A stretch of DNA of 64,000 bases from positions 1-64,000 of the forward strand of contig NZ_WOYF01000013.1 in NCBI RefSeq assembly GCF_009800925.1, written 5' to 3'. The stretch comes from Budvicia diplopodorum. Lineage in GTDB: Bacteria; Pseudomonadota; Gammaproteobacteria; Enterobacterales; Enterobacteriaceae. The position numbers were made by a program, and so were the translations under genes. The notes below the pieces were generated by a model. The model ran no database searches. It was not told the DNA's origin and saw nothing but the letters and a program-made list of their open reading frames with translations. Positions 40,165 through 49,379 of the stretch are shown here, in pieces (within the stretch, counting starts at the first letter, position 1; every line of letters begins with the position of its first letter).

Positions 40165-43100
40165 TTAGAACTTATACTTAAATCCAACGGTTAACACAGT
40201 ATCACTATAACCATCATCGCCGACCTGTTGGGCGACGTTGGTCCATAGGTTGACATTCTTGTTTAGTTGGCCTTCAGCCCCGAGTTTCAGCTCAGCAACA
40301 TCAATATTACCGGCCTGTTCCATAGACACGCCGTCCATGATGGTCCCAGCCTGTTCGGTATTGTGTATCCAATTCGCTTCTACGTAAGTAGTAAACAGTT
40401 TATCGCTGCCTTTATCCATCTCGCTCACGCCGTCACGGGATAACTTAACGCCCAGACGGGTCTGAATATTGTTATTGCCGTCAGACTCAACTAGGGTGCC
40501 GTTGGATTCGGTGTGGCGATCAGCCTTGACACCATTCCAGGTAATTTGAGCCTGTGGAGTAACAAACACATTACCGTTTTCACTCTGATAAACCGACATA
40601 CGATAGCCGCTTTCTACCGAAGCGCTGAAGCCGTTCATATCGTAGCTTTCGCCCGATAGCTGGTCACCGTTTACTTCGCCGTTCAGCAGGCTGTACTGCA
40701 CCCAGCTGTCAACGTACAAACCGTCCAGCGTTTTGGCATCTTGATACCAAGTGGCGTATGCACCGCCGCTATAGCCATCAACCGTACCCTTGGAGGTATA
40801 GTCCATATTGGTACTGATGCTTTTACTATCTGACTTACCGTAACCCAGCATCAGACCAATACCTAAACGGTCTGTAATGCCAAATTGAGTGTCTGCCACT
40901 TCACCACCACCCTGAATCACATAGGTATTAGTGGATGATTTAATCTGACCGGTAGCATCTCTGAACTTAGTGCGATCCCCTTGCTGGCGCAACCACATGC
41001 TGGAGTTCTCAGCCCGACCGTCACGGTCTTCTAATCGCAGGTTAAACAGCTTGTTGGCCGCAGCCATATTGGAGATATAGCTGCCGGCTTCAGCACGAAT
41101 AGCCGACGAATTTAAATACCATCCGCCATCAACCAGATTTTTGGACAATTTATATTCATAGGTACCGGCAACTGCGCGGCTACTGAGCTTAAAGTTACCG
41201 TCGGACTGACCGGCCACTGACACCAGCTGAATACCGTTTACAGTTTGTGCTCCGATACCGCCAGCATTCTTAATCTGAATACCTACATCGCCGCTGGTGT
41301 TACCCAAAACCACTAACTTATCGGTTGGGGAGCTGTCATCACCCAGCACCGCATTCATGATCACCACGCCGCCGTTGCCAATGAGATCGTTTTTCACCGT
41401 TAACGTACTGAAATCAGTTCCGGATGCCCGCAAGCTATTGCCCGGTGCATAGTTAACATTGCCACCCAGATTCAGAGCCACAACGTCCGCATCACCGGTT
41501 AGATTCCATGTGCCATCTTTGCCAACATTAATATTGTTAGCATCGTGCGTGGTACCATTCCAAACTGCGCCGTTGGCCAAAGATAAGTTAGCGACATTAT
41601 CCTGCTCTGCCTGAATATCACCGGTCAAGATAGAGCCGCTATCGGCGTACAGATTAATAGTGCTGGTTACCGCCGTACCGCTAGAATTATCAGTGATAGC
41701 ATTGATTAAAATGCCGTTGTCACTGCTTATCTGAGAGCCATTGGTTGCATCAACATTTAGGCTAGTGCCGCTGGCAGTGATAGCATTTGCAGTAGCACTG
41801 ATTAACGACGAGTGATCTAACCGGACGGAAGCGACTTGATTATTGCCATTATTGGCATAAATACCGTCAGCACCATTGCCAGTAGTTGAAATCTGGCTGT
41901 CCGTTAACAGTATTGAGCCACCATCTTGAACATTAAGTCCATGGGCATCGGTGCCCAAGGTGCTGATTATTGAATCAGAAATGCTCATGGAGCCTAAATG
42001 ATTGGCGCTTAAAGCTAGGCTATTCGCCCCTTCGATAGTGACATTTAAATGAGTTCCATCGATAACACCCGACACCCCGGATGAATACAGGCCAATGGAG
42101 TCATTTCCTCGAGTGGTAATTTGAGTATTCGCAAGCACCGTGTTACCCAAAGAACCTATCGCCTTAGACTCATCACTGTTGGTCGTTATTTGAGTATTAT
42201 TGGCATGAAGTTCACCGCTAATATGGCCATTCACAAAACCATAGCCATTGGAAACCTCATATGAACCACCCTCAATATTCAGAGTTGCGTCATCGACATA
42301 AATCAAAGTATCAGTAGGAAGCACGGAGTTGAGAACAGCGATGAAATTAACATTGGTTAACGTCGTCTCTCCCCCCCATGTGTCTATCCCAGCACGACCA
42401 TTTGTCTGGTTTAATATTGCATCATTAATCTTGAGAACAGCACCGTGGTTCGATATTGAGGAATAATAAACTGTCCCCGACACATTTAAGCCGTTTAGCA
42501 TGACAAGGTTACTACCATTACCCATAGTCCGAATGGTATTATAAGTGGTTAATGAGGAACCAAGGTTGATCGTCGTATTATTCAGCGTGGCAGAGGCGTC
42601 TGAAACCAATAACGCATACGAGCTAGATGAATTGAAGGTGTTATTACTCCCGGTTAAGGTCGTATTAGCACCGGATACATTTAAAAGATAAAGGCCTGAA
42701 TGGTTAGTAATAGTTGAGTTGTTTAATGAAACTGCCGCGCCATCCGAGGCGACTATTCCAGTATTCACATAACTAGGCACCCCTGCCAAGCCTATCGATG
42801 CCTGAACATTATTTAAATTAATCTTTGAACCAGCTTGCCTGACTTGAATAAGATAGCTAGATTTACCGTCTAAATTAAATTCTGCTCCATCTAAATTCAG
42901 CACACCGCCGTTTGCAACAACGGCTCCGCCAACACCCGTCGTTGAAGAGGGTGCGGTAAAGATGTTCCCGCCACTATTGTTTACCATACTGCCAGGATTG
43001 AGAACGGTAATTAAATTAGTATAATCGGTGGAAGTATTCAAATCGCCGGAAATAGTTGAGCTGCTGCCGTCTATAACGCTAATTGTTGTATCAACTGCCC

Positions 43101-43206
43101 ATGTAGTTGTACTGATCAATGGGAATAATAAGCTGGCTAAAATCCGCTTACTAAAAACGGGAAACAGCGCCCCATTACTCTTAGCATTATGTCCTTGATA
43201 TTTCAT
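40165..43206 (-). CDS. type Va autotransporter (AIDA-like/pertactin-type adhesin)
   Basis: The 1013-residue protein has an extended signal peptide (cleavage near TTTWA-VD, about 37), a long passenger of short repeating beta-helix turns rich in Asn, Ser, Thr and Gly (many LNNTTI / LTNVNF / SISDSIIST-like rungs, about 40-690), and a C-terminal beta-barrel translocator (about 740-1013) ending in the aromatic residue Phe, as needed for BAM insertion. It is expected to be surface-displayed; adhesion or biofilm is the usual role, not shown here. Upstream lies a 955-bp AT-rich gap and two FimB/FimE-type recombinases, suggesting phase variation. Confidence 0.9.
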   Translation of the reverse strand: MKYQGHNAKSNGALFPVFSKRILASLLFPLISTTTWAVDTTISVIDGSSSTISGDLNTSTDYTNLITVLNPGSMVNNSGGNIFTAPSSTTGVGGAVVANGGVLNLDGAEFNLDGKSSYLIQVRQAGSKINLNNVQASIGLAGVPSYVNTGIVASDGAAVSLNNSTITNHSGLYLLNVSGANTTLTGSNNTFNSSSSYALLVSDASATLNNTTINLGSSLTTYNTIRTMGNGSNLVMLNGLNVSGTVYYSSISNHGAVLKINDAILNQTNGRAGIDTWGGETTLTNVNFIAVLNSVLPTDTLIYVDDATLNIEGGSYEVSNGYGFVNGHISGELHANNTQITTNSDESKAIGSLGNTVLANTQITTRGNDSIGLYSSGVSGVIDGTHLNVTIEGANSLALSANHLGSMSISDSIISTLGTDAHGLNVQDGGSILLTDSQISTTGNGADGIYANNGNNQVASVRLDHSSLISATANAITASGTSLNVDATNGSQISSDNGILINAITDNSSGTAVTSTINLYADSGSILTGDIQAEQDNVANLSLANGAVWNGTTHDANNINVGKDGTWNLTGDADVVALNLGGNVNYAPGNSLRASGTDFSTLTVKNDLIGNGGVVIMNAVLGDDSSPTDKLVVLGNTSGDVGIQIKNAGGIGAQTVNGIQLVSVAGQSDGNFKLSSRAVAGTYEYKLSKNLVDGGWYLNSSAIRAEAGSYISNMAAANKLFNLRLEDRDGRAENSSMWLRQQGDRTKFRDATGQIKSSTNTYVIQGGGEVADTQFGITDRLGIGLMLGYGKSDSKSISTNMDYTSKGTVDGYSGGAYATWYQDAKTLDGLYVDSWVQYSLLNGEVNGDQLSGESYDMNGFSASVESGYRMSVYQSENGNVFVTPQAQITWNGVKADRHTESNGTLVESDGNNNIQTRLGVKLSRDGVSEMDKGSDKLFTTYVEANWIHNTEQAGTIMDGVSMEQAGNIDVAELKLGAEGQLNKNVNLWTNVAQQVGDDGYSDTVLTVGFKYKF

Positions 43207-44161
43207 AACAAATCCTTAAACTCACTTAATTTAATAGATGGCTCGTTCAGGAATGACGACGACCAAACTATAACTATAAAAATTATAAATAAAAAACACA
43301 GTTAAATTAATAAGATAACCAAGTTTAAATCATGCCATTAAGAATTAGCGCTTCATCAACAAACCTCATTTGAATAAAAGCCCAATGCATCTTACAACCA
43401 AACTAAATCAATCATTATTGCTAATGAAAATGTGGTCCAATTGACTACACCAGCGATATAACCTAACGTTTTTAATATGAATCTGTTTTTATCCTACAAG
43501 CGATAACTCAACCAAAGCGTGTTAAATCCGTTAATTAACAATACTTATTGCGTGAGCTCTTTTAAACACGGCGATCTTCTCTGATCAATCCAATAATGCT
43601 CAATTAATATCCAGACAAACAAAAACCCGATATATTTGGTATTGTTAATACCAAAATAGAGTTAAACAATATGAGATTATAAAACTTCAGACACAAACTC
43701 GTTTCTGTCTTATACCTATCATACGGCATCCCCTCTATTAGTTAGGATTAGAGATGCCGACTTTAGTTTAACGAAAAGAAGAGAGATGACAGAAAAAAAC
43801 AGTCTGAATTTATAATAGCAACTTTTTTGTTACAACTATTCCCTGTGATTTCCACTTTTCCAATCCATTCCCTATCTTAGAAAATGAGTGTTTCTACCGG
43901 CCCAGCACCTTGTCATTTAGGACCATTTTGACAATATAAGTGTAAAATACTGAATAGTGTGAATGTGAGGGATGACAATCCAATACCATTCACCTCTAAA
44001 GTACATTCATCTTTCGATATCGAATACAACGCATTTTGAAATATATTACTGAAAAATTAGCCATGAGCAAATTATTTCAAATACAACAAGTTGGTATATT
44101 AGTACCTTAAAATATAACCTACGATTCAAAAGGATGATGAATAACAGTGGATTTTTATTTT
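43207..44161. other. 955-bp AT-rich regulatory region, candidate invertible switch
   Basis: No gene is seen. Towards the autotransporter, a minus-strand TATAAT (43282-43287) with TTAATT 17 bp upstream is a promoter candidate. A perfect -35 TTGACA occurs on the plus strand at 43928-43933, pointing away. Dyads seen: TTTGGTATT/AATACCAAA (43634-43654), CGGCATC/GATGCCG (43724-43759) and GTGAATG/CATTCAC (43959-43993). A direct repeat ATATAACCTA occurs at 43456 and 44112. No long inverted-repeat pair like the fimS ends was found by eye. Confidence 0.45.
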
Positions 44162-44791
44162 CTATTCATAGAAAATAGCGTCCTGAAATCCAGTGGATTG
44201 ACACTTTGGTCCTAAATGTCGTTTATTTTGGTTTTTATTTAAGCTCCAAATTCCTTTAAATCTGGCTGCATTACTGGCGGTATACCGCACCGTGTGGCGG
44301 ATATTTCGATGCCCAAGGTAGTCTTGAATCAATCGCGTATCAATTCCCCGATCGGCCAAAGCAAAACCACATGCATGACGTAACATATGCGGATGTGGGC
44401 AAAATGAACATCCTGCTTCTTTGCCTAATCCGCTAATAATGTTATAAAATTGTTGCCGAGATAAGATTCTTCCTTGCTGTGTTGCAAACAACCAATCGCA
44501 TTCCAAACCCGTTGCAAATCGGCGCACACTCAACCATTTTTTAATGACTTTAATCTCTTCCACTAATAGTGGATGCACTGTCGAAAATCCGTTCTTTAGT
44601 CGCCTGACGTTTAATGTACCACCTCGCAGATCTAAATCAGACATGCGTAAACTGAGCAACTCACTGGCCCTCAACCCATGTAAATAAGCCATGTAAATTA
44701 AACAGTAATTTCTCTCATGATGACGAGTAGTTCGAGTAGCCTCGAGCAATGCTTCAACTTCAGGCCCAGATAAGTACTTCCTTTTCGACAT
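44162..44791 (-). CDS. FimB/FimE-family tyrosine recombinase (downstream copy)
   Basis: The 209-residue protein has the minimal FimB/FimE architecture with no N-terminal arm-binding domain. Catalytic residues are visible: Arg41 (HGLRASEL), His135 and Arg138 (HPHMLRHACG), His161 (LGHRNIRHT) and Tyr170 (RYTASN). Such enzymes invert promoter segments to switch fimbriae or other surface genes. It lies 300 bp after a second copy and 955 bp before the autotransporter start, all on the minus strand, as in fimB-fimE-fimS-fimA. Which direction it favours cannot be told from sequence. Confidence 0.92.
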   Translation of the reverse strand: MSKRKYLSGPEVEALLEATRTTRHHERNYCLIYMAYLHGLRASELLSLRMSDLDLRGGTLNVRRLKNGFSTVHPLLVEEIKVIKKWLSVRRFATGLECDWLFATQQGRILSRQQFYNIISGLGKEAGCSFCPHPHMLRHACGFALADRGIDTRLIQDYLGHRNIRHTVRYTASNAARFKGIWSLNKNQNKRHLGPKCQSTGFQDAIFYE

Positions 44792-45091
44792 AATATTTCA
44801 CCTTTTAATAGCCCAGAATATGCATTAAAAAAACTTTATTGCTATCCACCCGAATAATTTACCAACTCAATCAGGTAGCTAAAGTAAAAGCGAAATATTG
44901 ATTTGATTCAATTGATTTAAAACTATTAACGTTCAATAAATTAAAAATTAACATTATAGGTATAAAGTACTCACGTCAGGGTAGCGTAAATAATATATAT
45001 CCATAACAAAATAACCTTAATGCTATTTCATTCACTATTATCTTAACAAAAAACAACTCAATGTGATTCAGTGCTTTTTTTAAAATGAAAA
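44792..45091. other. gene-free gap between the two recombinases
   Basis: This is 300 bp of AT-rich DNA, presumably the promoter of the downstream recombinase. No hairpin, repeat or small gene stands out. Confidence 0.4.
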
Positions 45092-45703
45092 TCATTCATT
45101 ATTGAAAATAAAATCAGAACCATTATCAAATACAATGTTAGGTTCTGATAAGTTTTGCCAAGCTCGATTAAACCGTTTTGGATTACTTGCGGTATAGTGC
45201 ACCGTATGCCGAATATTACGATGGCCAAGATAATCCTGAATGAGTCGGGTATCCATGCCTTGATTTGCCAGACTATAGCCGCACGCGTGCCGTAATGTAT
45301 GTGGATGCAAGATAATGGGCAGATTAGCCAGTTCACCATATTTTCTGATTAAGCTATAAATCCATTGCCGGGAAATTCTGCCGCCTTTATTCGAAGTAAA
45401 CAACCAAGGGTTATTTTCATTACCTTGCTTCTTATTACGAACAGAAATCCATTGCTTCAGTAGTTTTATCTCACTATCAAGTAAAGGATGTATAGTTGAA
45501 AAACCATTCTTCAGGCGTGAAATATAAATCGTTTGTGAGTTCATATCGATATCAGCCATTCTTAAGCCAGTTAACTCACTTACTCTCAGTCCGTGAATAT
45601 ATGTCATAAATAGCATACAACGATCCCGATAGAAATCGGGTAGATCGGGTAACTGTTGGAAAACCAATTCCCATTCATGTTTAGTAATATAGCGCCGCTG
45701 CAT
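45092..45703 (-). CDS. FimB/FimE-family tyrosine recombinase (upstream copy)
   Basis: The 203-residue protein is a clear paralogue of the neighbouring recombinase. It has Arg40 (HGLRVSEL), His135/Arg138 (HPHTLRHACG), His161 and nucleophile Tyr170 (HYTASN). Both copies keep the run DTRLIQDYLGHRNIRHTV unchanged while other parts differ widely, the pattern of an old duplication such as fimB/fimE. No fimbrial genes are nearby; the next gene in line is the autotransporter. Confidence 0.92.
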   Translation of the reverse strand: MQRRYITKHEWELVFQQLPDLPDFYRDRCMLFMTYIHGLRVSELTGLRMADIDMNSQTIYISRLKNGFSTIHPLLDSEIKLLKQWISVRNKKQGNENNPWLFTSNKGGRISRQWIYSLIRKYGELANLPIILHPHTLRHACGYSLANQGMDTRLIQDYLGHRNIRHTVHYTASNPKRFNRAWQNLSEPNIVFDNGSDFIFNNE

Positions 45704-45921
45704 TATTATTTTATCTCATCTGGAATTAATAGAAATTTCTTATATCAGAATACTCATATAAGAAATAAAACAAGATATAGAAATCTTGGAATATGTTGCT
45801 ATTGAACCTCATCCGGATAGATAGTCCAACCAAATTAACTTAAAAATGCTCCTCTAAAAATTCTATGAACCAATCCCAACTATACTAAAATCATCATCAC
45901 TAATGGCTAGTGAGCGACCCA

Positions 45922-46821
45922 ATGAATAATAGCTTTGACTACAACCTCATCAAGTTTCTGGTAGCGATTGTCGATACTCGTAGTATGACTGGAGCATCTG
46001 AAGTCTTAGATACAGCACCGGCCGCGGTTAGTTATGCCGTGGCTAAACTCAGAAAGCACTACAACGATCCGCTGTTTGTTAGATCGAGGAACGGCGTTAA
46101 CCCCACCACGTTAGCCATGAATTTATATGAGGTTTTTAACCCTATCAATAAGTCTATTGCAGACAATATCACGGCAAAAAAGGGTGACGTTATTTCAAGG
46201 CTGAAACATCCGACCATCGTTGTTAGAGCAAATTCCATTATGGAATATTGGCTAACGCATAATGCAATAAAACAAAAGATAGTCCCGAATAAGTGTACGC
46301 TTGATTTTGTTAATCATACAAAAAACATAGATAAAAGAGTTAATGCGCTACGCACCCAAGAAGTTGATATTGATATTGATATTGTTATGGAGTCCGATAG
46401 AAACATCATCAGTACCCCGCTGATTAACGTCGAGCTGACGCTTATCTGTCGCAAAAATCATCCAAGAATCAAGGATTCAATCAGCTTAAAACAATTTTCT
46501 ACCGAAAATTACGTTAGCCGATTATCAACATACGGTAGTGCAAACGTCACTTCAGAACTTGAAAATGTCTTTGACTCTCGAACGACTATGCCTTGGATCC
46601 GAAGTGAATCATTTATTAATCTGCTATTAAATGTCATTGATAATGATGTTGTTATGACTTTTCCTAAATATCTTATTCCATTAATTACGGAAAAATTCCC
46701 CGTGAAAGAAGTTTATTGTGATTTTCTTGAAAAGAAAGAATTATACGCTTTCGCTTATACGCATAAACAAAATATCAAAAATGACCTTATATTTGAGCTA
46801 ATCCATTTGATGCAACAATAA
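45922..46821 (+). CDS. LysR-family transcriptional regulator
   Basis: The 299-residue protein has a typical N-terminal winged helix (LIKFLVAIVDTRSMTGASEVLDTAPAAVSYAVAKLRK, about 5-38) and a LysR substrate-binding domain. The N-terminus is of the LeuO/NodD-like type (LFVRSRNGVNPT). An in-frame GTG at 45910 is an alternative start. It is divergent from the recombinase pair, with a 218-bp gap between them, so it may control the recombinases or autotransporter. The effector is unknown. Confidence 0.85.
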   Translation: MNNSFDYNLIKFLVAIVDTRSMTGASEVLDTAPAAVSYAVAKLRKHYNDPLFVRSRNGVNPTTLAMNLYEVFNPINKSIADNITAKKGDVISRLKHPTIVVRANSIMEYWLTHNAIKQKIVPNKCTLDFVNHTKNIDKRVNALRTQEVDIDIDIVMESDRNIISTPLINVELTLICRKNHPRIKDSISLKQFSTENYVSRLSTYGSANVTSELENVFDSRTTMPWIRSESFINLLLNVIDNDVVMTFPKYLIPLITEKFPVKEVYCDFLEKKELYAFAYTHKQNIKNDLIFELIHLMQQ

Positions 46822-46929
46822 CGCTCAAATTTATAGGTAACGAATCAGAATAATTGTTTTGGGAAACGCTAAAGTAGTGGCAAATATATCTTGAATTTTT
46901 ATTAGGAAATTAAGGGGATACCTAGAATT

Positions 46930-47043
46930 GGGTGGAGGCCCTGCCAGCTACATCCCGGCACACACGTCGCCTGCTACGGCTGCTTCCTTCCGGATCTGAC
47001 CGAGTTCACAAGTTAGCGTTGCGGGAGAACCAACAGAGCCTCC
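46930..47043 (-). ncRNA. ffs: 4.5S RNA (signal recognition particle RNA)
   Basis: The 114-nt length equals E. coli 4.5S RNA. On the minus strand it begins GGAGGCTCTGTTGG and ends GGCAGGGCCTCCACCC, so the ends pair. The conserved tetraloop region GGTCAG...GGAAGGAAGCAGCC for Ffh binding is intact. With Ffh it targets inner-membrane proteins to SecYEG. It lies upstream of ybaZ, the same place as in E. coli. Confidence 0.97.
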
Positions 47044-47076
47044 ATTGACAGCTTCATGTTACTGAAGCGGTGCCGC

Positions 47077-47105
47077 ATTATCAGGGATGAATTAGCCAAT
47101 TGCAA
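47077..47105 (-). promoter_or_regulatory. ffs promoter
   Basis: On the minus strand TTGCAA (47100-47105) and GATAAT (47077-47082) are separated by 17 bp. A GC-rich discriminator (GCGGCACCGC) follows, as in stringently controlled stable-RNA promoters. Transcription would start about 25 nt before the mature 5' end, fitting the RNase P-removed leader known in E. coli. Confidence 0.7.
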
Positions 47106-47212
47106 GGCTCAGTATATCAACCGTTGCTTTCTTACCCAGCTAACGCTTTCAATCCCCTTCTGTTTAGTTCAATCTTAGCACTTTCCGTACTTGGCAAAGG
47201 ACATCAGCATTA

Positions 47213-47527
47213 ATGGAAGATACCGAACCACCTCTGCCCATTAGAGTGTATACCGTTATTGCCGCTATCCCTGAGGGAAAAGTCACCACCTATGGCACTA
47301 TTGCTCGTCTCGCCGGAGCGCCGCGTAACTCGCGTCAGGTCGGCACCATTTTGCAACGGCTACCAAAAGACAGCAAACTGCCCTGGTTTAGAGTGGTGAA
47401 TTCTCAAGGGAAAATATCGCTAACCGGTCCTGATTATATTCGACAGAAAGAGGCGCTATTAGCCGACGGCGTACTCTTTACTCAAAGCGATAGAATTAAC
47501 TTTAAACTCTATGGCTGGCTAGTCTAA
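47213..47527 (+). CDS. ybaZ: alkyltransferase-like DNA-binding protein YbaZ (Atl)
   Basis: Atl proteins bind O6-alkylguanine and flag it for nucleotide excision repair, but do not transfer the alkyl group. The 104-residue protein has the MGMT DNA-binding domain (VTTYGTIARLAGAPRNSRQVG), and the active-site PCHRV is replaced by PWFRV (57-61). The Cys-to-Trp change defines the family; the Phe in place of His is a further change from E. coli PWHRV. Confidence 0.93.
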   Translation: MEDTEPPLPIRVYTVIAAIPEGKVTTYGTIARLAGAPRNSRQVGTILQRLPKDSKLPWFRVVNSQGKISLTGPDYIRQKEALLADGVLFTQSDRINFKLYGWLV

Positions 47528-47579
47528 AGCCAAACATTAGCATTCAGACTAGCCGGTTATTTAGCCCGTTCAGCCACCG

Positions 47580-47999
47580 CTATCGTTTAACCTGCTTTAA
47601 CACAATATCCATTTTTGCCGGTTTACCGTGAGTCAGTACTTCATTTAACGATGTTGTCTTAAACAGCATCTTCTCACCGTGAGTGATTCTGGCGGAAACG
47701 GTAATAGTCTGAGCACCTTTTATCTGCGCGTTACTGTACGGCAGGCTAAAATCAAACGGTATGCTCTTGCCTTCAGCGGGGAATGATACCGTTGAAATAA
47801 CCCGTGCCGGGGCATCGGCTAAAGAGATGTCAGACAGGCTCACGGTAACCATGGCGTCATCTGGCAAAGCCACCTTTTCCCGATAGGTTAGCGTACCGGT
47901 CACCGCGTCAGAGGGCATTTTCATCATATGACTGAGGCCAGCACACCCAACTAATGCCAGCGTGAGCACCACGTTGCTTAGTATTTTTAACCCTCTCAT
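47580..47999 (-). CDS. ybaY: YbaY-family lipoprotein
   Basis: The 139-residue protein has a lipoprotein signal ending LALVGC (Cys19) and the YscW-like domain (TGTLTYREKVALPDDAMVTVSLSD; VSFPAEGKSIPFDFSLPY). YbaY is an outer-membrane-type lipoprotein of unclear function. It is convergent with ybaZ and divergent from tesB, as in E. coli. Confidence 0.9.
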   Translation of the reverse strand: MRGLKILSNVVLTLALVGCAGLSHMMKMPSDAVTGTLTYREKVALPDDAMVTVSLSDISLADAPARVISTVSFPAEGKSIPFDFSLPYSNAQIKGAQTITVSARITHGEKMLFKTTSLNEVLTHGKPAKMDIVLKQVKR

Positions 48000-48248
48000 A
48001 AATCCCCCTCAATTTCAGTGATGCCAGCAAATTAGCCTAGCCAACGTCTTTTAACGGCATATTTATCTACTGTAGACACATATTTCATCACAAAAGTTCA
48101 GTAAATCGCATAATCTGTGAATTCTTAGCTTAATTGCTGACGAAAAATTTCCGCATAACGGCATTTGTGACTAAAATATCAGTATGTTAACTATGCTATT
48201 CTTTACAAAGCGCACTCTGCCAAGACACTCAGACAGGATCCCCTCGCG

Positions 48249-49118
48249 ATGAGCGAAATATTAGAAACGCTTTTAACCCTGCTTCAGTTGGAAAAAATTG
48301 ATACCAACAAATTCCGCGGACAGAGCCAGAATTTAGGCTTACGCCAGCTATTTGGCGGTCAGGTTGTAGGCCAGTCACTTTCGGCGGCTAAACAGACCGT
48401 ACCGGAAGAACGTAAAGTCCACTCGTGTCACAGCTACTTTTTACGTCCGGGCGATAGCAAACAGCCTATTGATTATGAAGTGGAAATTATTCGCGATGGT
48501 AATAGTTTTAGCACTCGCCGGGTTAGCGCAATTCAAAACGATCTAACCATTTTTTATATGACCGCCTCGTTTCAAAGCGATGAGCCGGGGTTCGAACATC
48601 AGGCAGCCATAATGCCGAACGTTCCGGCTCCTGAAACCTTAGCTTCAGAAACCGATATTGCCAAAAAAGTAGCGCATCTGATTCCTGAATCAATGAGAGC
48701 GCTATTTTGTAATGAAATGCCAATCGAGATGCGCCCGGTCAAGTTTCATAACCTGCTCAAAGCAAGCGTAGACCAACCGGTAAGGTACGTGTGGCTAAGG
48801 GCTAACGGCACCATGCCCGACGATTTAGGAATTCATCAATACCTGCTGGGCTATGCATCAGATTTCAATTTTCTCCCTACCGCGCTTCAACCTCACGGTG
48901 TCGCACTGCTTCAACCGGGTATGCAGGTCGCGACCATAGACCATTCCATTTGGTTTCATCGCCCTTTCCGGCTGGATGAATGGCTACTTTACGCCATTGA
49001 AAGTCCAACAGCATCGGGAGCCAGAGGATATGTCCGCGGGCAGTTTTTCACCCGAGACGGTGCGTTGGTCGCATCAACCACGCAGGAAGGCGTCATTCGC
49101 CACCACACGACTAAATAG
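48249..49118 (+). CDS. tesB: acyl-CoA thioesterase II TesB
   Basis: TesB hydrolyses medium and long acyl-CoAs in the cytoplasm. The 289-residue protein is a double hot-dog enzyme with [43 protein letters not shown] and the C-terminal [21 protein letters not shown], where the catalytic aspartate region lies. Length is near the E. coli 286. A GC-rich hairpin (49123-49138) without a good U tract follows the stop. Confidence 0.96.
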   Translation: MSEILETLLTLLQLEKIDTNKFRGQSQNLGLRQLFGGQVVGQSLSAAKQTVPEERKVHSCHSYFLRPGDSKQPIDYEVEIIRDGNSFSTRRVSAIQNDLTIFYMTASFQSDEPGFEHQAAIMPNVPAPETLASETDIAKKVAHLIPESMRALFCNEMPIEMRPVKFHNLLKASVDQPVRYVWLRANGTMPDDLGIHQYLLGYASDFNFLPTALQPHGVALLQPGMQVATIDHSIWFHRPFRLDEWLLYAIESPTASGARGYVRGQFFTRDGALVASTTQEGVIRHHTTK

Positions 49119-49379
49119 TAACGGCCGCTTTCGCGGCCTGAATTACCGCTATCAGCCACGCGTCACTGCGTATCAAAGGATTTTTATTTCACCGTACAAT
49201 TTTCAACCAACACATTGACCTTGCCATTCAGTTAAAACACAAATTATTACACTATGTTTTAGCTAGAAACACCGACTAACCCGCTAATTATGTGATCGAA
49301 TCTATATCTTCTTATAGCCACTCCCCCTAGAATGTGCGCGATTTCGAATATTCTATTAGTAACTCAATGAGGTTTTTCA

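Noticed and set aside
43928..43956. Strong plus-strand promoter from the perfect TTGACA
   Set aside because: No good -10 box is found at 16-18 bp (TGAATA at 17 bp matches poorly). I keep it only as a clue for an invertible switch, not as a promoter call.
43456..44121. Direct repeat ATATAACCTA as ends of the invertible element
   Set aside because: Direct repeats would give deletion, not inversion, and a 10-mer in AT-rich DNA can recur by chance.
47213..47527. ybaZ as an active O6-methylguanine-DNA methyltransferase
   Set aside because: The acceptor cysteine is replaced by Trp58, so alkyl transfer is not possible.
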